Shown: positions 61,975-64,000 of the stretch, one piece after another
Position numbering within the stretch: position 1 is the stretch's first letter
How the letters are laid out: every line of letters begins with the position of its first letter
Notes under the pieces: generated by a model
What the model was told of the DNA's origin: nothing
The model's database searches: none
What the model saw: only the letters and a program-made list of their open reading frames with translations
Assembly: GCF_027111315.2 (NCBI RefSeq)
Contig: NZ_CP114289.2
Coordinates: forward strand, 806,001-870,000
Reading direction: 5' to 3'
Length of the DNA stretch: 64,000 nt
Source: Flavobacterium limnophilum
GTDB lineage: Bacteria > Bacteroidota > Bacteroidia > Flavobacteriales > Flavobacteriaceae
Position numbers and translations under genes: made by a program

Positions 61975-63261
61975 CTATCTGGAGCGTCTGTCATTATTTT
62001 GTTGCGGACGTCTTGGGCCAAAGCTGTTATTCCCGCTTCTATTTGAATTGTCTGTATTGGGTTTCCTTGGAGTTGAGTTGCGTTGTTGTCTTCCTTGTCC
62101 TTGTTTTATTGGTTCGGTTGAAGCGTTGGGATCTGGCTCAAAACCTTTGATGTTTTCTTTGGGCAATTTCAAGCCGACCAATTTTTCGATATCGCGTAAA
62201 AAAACGGTTTCGTCTGGACTAAACAACGAAATGGCTTCTCCACTGGCACCGGCTCTTCCGGTTCTACCAATTCGGTGCACGTAATCTTCGGGAATATTGG
62301 GCAATTCAAAGTTAATAACGTGCGGTAACAATGGAATATCCAAACCACGAGCGGCAATATCCGTGGCGACCAAAGCGGTTAGGCTTCCGTCTTTGAAACC
62401 CGCCAAGGCTTTGGTTCTTGCGCCTTGCCCTTTGTTCCCGTGAATCGCAGCTGCTCTAATACCGGCACCAATCATGCTTTCGGTTAGCTTGTTGGCACCT
62501 TGTTTGGTACGGGTAAAAACTAAAATCTGTTTCCAGTTGCCTTCCGTAATCAGTTTGATTATCAATGCTGTTTTTTTCTCTTTGGCACAAGGATATACTT
62601 TTTGGATAATGGCATCAACAGTCGTGTTTTCTGGCGTGGCTTCCACTTGGACTGGATGGTGCAAAATACCCATTGCCAGTTTCTTGATGTCTTTGGAGAA
62701 GGTTGCCGAAAACAACAAGTTTTGCCTTTTTGACGGCAATAGTTTGATAAGGCGTTCAATGTCACGCAAAAATCCCATATCGAGCATACGATCGGCTTCA
62801 TCCAAAACCAAAATCTCTACTTTGGACAGCGATACCAAGCCTTGATTTTGCAAATCGATCAATCGACCGGGAGTTGCGACTAAAATATCAAGACCTTGAC
62901 GTATTTGGGCGGCTTGTGGATTTTGGTTTACACCTCCAAAAATTACGGCAGAGCGCAAATCAACAAACTCACTGTATTCTTTTATATTGGCCAATATTTG
63001 GGCTGCCAATTCTCGTGTTGGAGTCAATATCAAGGCACGAATGGGTCTGTGACTTAGGTGTTTTCCTTGCGATAACAATTGCAATATGGGTAAGGTAAAA
63101 CCTGCTGTTTTTCCTGTTCCTGTTTGTGCGGATGCCAATACGTCTTTGCCTTCCAAGATGGGTGGAATTGCTTTTTGTTGTATTGGAGAAGGGGTTGTGT
63201 ATCCTTTTTTGCTGATGGCTTTTAATAAAGCATCAGATAAACCTAATGAGTTGAATGACAT
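61975..63261 (-). CDS. rhlE: DEAD-box RNA helicase, RhlE type
   Basis: This 428-residue helicase has all core motifs: the Q motif [26 protein letters not shown] (I), PTRELAAQI (Ia), [12 protein letters not shown] (II), FSATF (III), and [10 protein letters not shown] (VI). The C-terminal tail of about 50 residues is rich in N, R, Q and S ([25 protein letters not shown]), typical of RhlE-like enzymes that act on structured RNA and the ribosome. No partner gene is adjacent. Confidence 0.93.
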   Translation of the reverse strand: MSFNSLGLSDALLKAISKKGYTTPSPIQQKAIPPILEGKDVLASAQTGTGKTAGFTLPILQLLSQGKHLSHRPIRALILTPTRELAAQILANIKEYSEFVDLRSAVIFGGVNQNPQAAQIRQGLDILVATPGRLIDLQNQGLVSLSKVEILVLDEADRMLDMGFLRDIERLIKLLPSKRQNLLFSATFSKDIKKLAMGILHHPVQVEATPENTTVDAIIQKVYPCAKEKKTALIIKLITEGNWKQILVFTRTKQGANKLTESMIGAGIRAAAIHGNKGQGARTKALAGFKDGSLTALVATDIAARGLDIPLLPHVINFELPNIPEDYVHRIGRTGRAGASGEAISLFSPDETVFLRDIEKLVGLKLPKENIKGFEPDPNASTEPIKQGQGRQQRNSTPRKPNTDNSNRSGNNSFGPRRPQQNNDRRSR

Positions 63262-63608
63262 AAATGGTGTTTATGAAGTAAACACTATTTATATGGAGTA
63301 CTTCTTTAATTTGGCGCGAAGGTACAGCAAATTTTATGGATGTACCTTTGATTGCTTGGTTTTGTTTGAATGAAATGGTTTTGAGCAAGCATTTCGAGAG
63401 CAATTTTTTATAACCTTATGATTTGGATAATTGATTTTAGATGTAAAAGCCATTGAAATAACCTTAAAAGATGATAAATATCATATTTATTATTTGTTTT
63501 CATTTTCTTTTTAACAAAGCTTTTATACTATAAAATAAGTATTTACATTTGTTATAAGTACCAAGGGATTTAACCATAAAAAAAACCAAAACGGTAATTT
63601 TGGTTTTT
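63262..63608. promoter_or_regulatory. gap upstream of rhlE with promoter and terminator-like hairpin
   Basis: No gene is visible in 63262-63648. A plus-strand -7 box, TACATTTG, is at 63544-63551. A perfect 11-bp hairpin (AAAAACCAAAA / TTTTGGTTTTT, loop CGGTAA) lies at 63581-63608 with T residues. Transcription from that promoter would meet the hairpin after about 50 bases, like an attenuator ahead of the small ORF at 63649. Confidence 0.4.
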
Positions 63609-63648
63609 CTAAAGTTAGATTAATGTTTAATCTAAAAATATAAACGAG

Positions 63649-63747
63649 ATGAATATATTGTATTATTTACTGGTTCTATTGGGTGTACACCTTTTAACCA
63701 AATTTGTTTATTCTATTGCTTTTTTAGTTTTAAGTATAAAAAAGTAA
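63649..63747 (+). CDS. candidate 32-residue membrane peptide
   Basis: The frame starts ATG and encodes a hydrophobic peptide (LYYLLVLLGVHLLTKFVYS) ending SIKK. A single helix with a basic C-terminus could insert in the membrane. Hairpins lie before it (63581-63608, 63615-63636) and after it (63753-63791), so it could be an independent small transcript. I do not recognise a family. Confidence 0.4.
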   Translation: MNILYYLLVLLGVHLLTKFVYSIAFLVLSIKK

Positions 63748-63788
63748 ATTTAAAAACCCATTAGAATTATTTGCTGGTTCTGGTGGGT
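63662..63788. repeat. 23-bp imperfect direct repeat
   Basis: ATTATTTACTGGTTCT with a TGGGT end (63662-63684) recurs at 63766-63788 with three mismatches in 23. One copy is inside the small ORF and the other inside the loop and right arm of the following hairpin. From 63792 to 63961 I see no feature. Confidence 0.45.
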
Positions 63789-63961
63789 TTTCTTTTGCCA
63801 AATATAAGTATTTATTTTAATTGATTACAAATTCCTTAGTAAAAGAAAAAGATGTTTCTAGTTTTAAGTTTGTAGTAAAGAATCATATAGCATAACATAA
63901 TTAATTCATTTTGTTACTAGATTTCACCCGAATACTAAATACTGCTCACTGTACACTTTTC

Positions 63962-64000
63962 CTATTCCTCCTTCGCAAAAGTATCTCCCTTATTAAAATC
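63962..64000 (-). CDS. possible C-terminal end of a further gene
   Basis: The minus-strand frame entering from the right edge reads DFNKGDTFAKEE and then a stop at 63962-63964. It looks like a normal protein end. Only twelve codons are visible, so no function can be given. Confidence 0.4.
   Translation of the reverse strand, partial: DFNKGDTFAKEE

Noticed and set aside
63801..63825. TAAGTATTTATTTTA near the right edge as a nitrate-island operator
   Set aside because: Only one half-site matches and no nitrogen gene is adjacent.

Overview
The window looks like a chromosome segment of a Flavobacterium-type member of the Bacteroidota. This rests on the AT-rich DNA, promoters with TAnnTTTG -7 elements and TTTG/TTG -33 elements, the near absence of Shine-Dalgarno sequences, type IX secretion (T9SS) C-terminal tails, a hybrid two-component system and families common in that genus. 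I could not run searches; all family names come from motif recognition.

Region 1 (1-22799) is a pectin / rhamnogalacturonan-I degradation locus. On the minus strand it has, in transcription order, a CE12 esterase, a GH2 beta-galactosidase-like enzyme, a tandem CE12-CE12 esterase, a PL9 lyase, a GH115 alpha-glucuronidase and a PL4 rhamnogalacturonan lyase that runs off the left edge. A hybrid two-component regulator is divergent from two plus-strand T9SS-exported enzymes, a CE8 pectinesterase and another CE12. No SusC/SusD pair is present. The gap at 12593-13114 seems to hold the tails of two decayed genes.

Region 2 (23079-24907) is a nitric-oxide / iron-sulfur repair unit: an Rrf2 regulator, an RIC/ScdA di-iron protein and a hemerythrin-like protein, with two copies of a probable Rrf2 operator.

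Region 3 (25225-57569) is a large nitrate and nitrite assimilation island. It holds NarK, a membrane cytochrome b-like protein, a molybdopterin nitrate reductase with ferredoxin and Rieske partners, NirB/NirD, a DUF4202 protein, a NarX/NarL-like pair, a second NarK-type carrier, an NrtA-NrtB-NrtD ABC transporter with an outer-membrane porin, a chlorite dismutase, a Crp/Fnr regulator, a second nitrate reductase fused to an FAD reductase and a BFD iron-sulfur domain, and an unusual rubredoxin-fusion protein. A near-identical 18-bp palindrome with Fnr-type geometry lies in front of several of these transcription units and suggests one regulon. A small defence cassette (HigBA and an Eco47II-type restriction-modification pair, 43023-45859) sits inside the island.

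Region 4 (57616-64000) is mixed: an acyl-CoA thioesterase, a secreted short-chain dehydrogenase in an apparent operon with an outer-membrane barrel protein, a lipoprotein, a RhlE-type RNA helicase, a candidate 32-residue membrane peptide and possibly the last codons of a further gene. I saw no rRNA, tRNA or CRISPR array.
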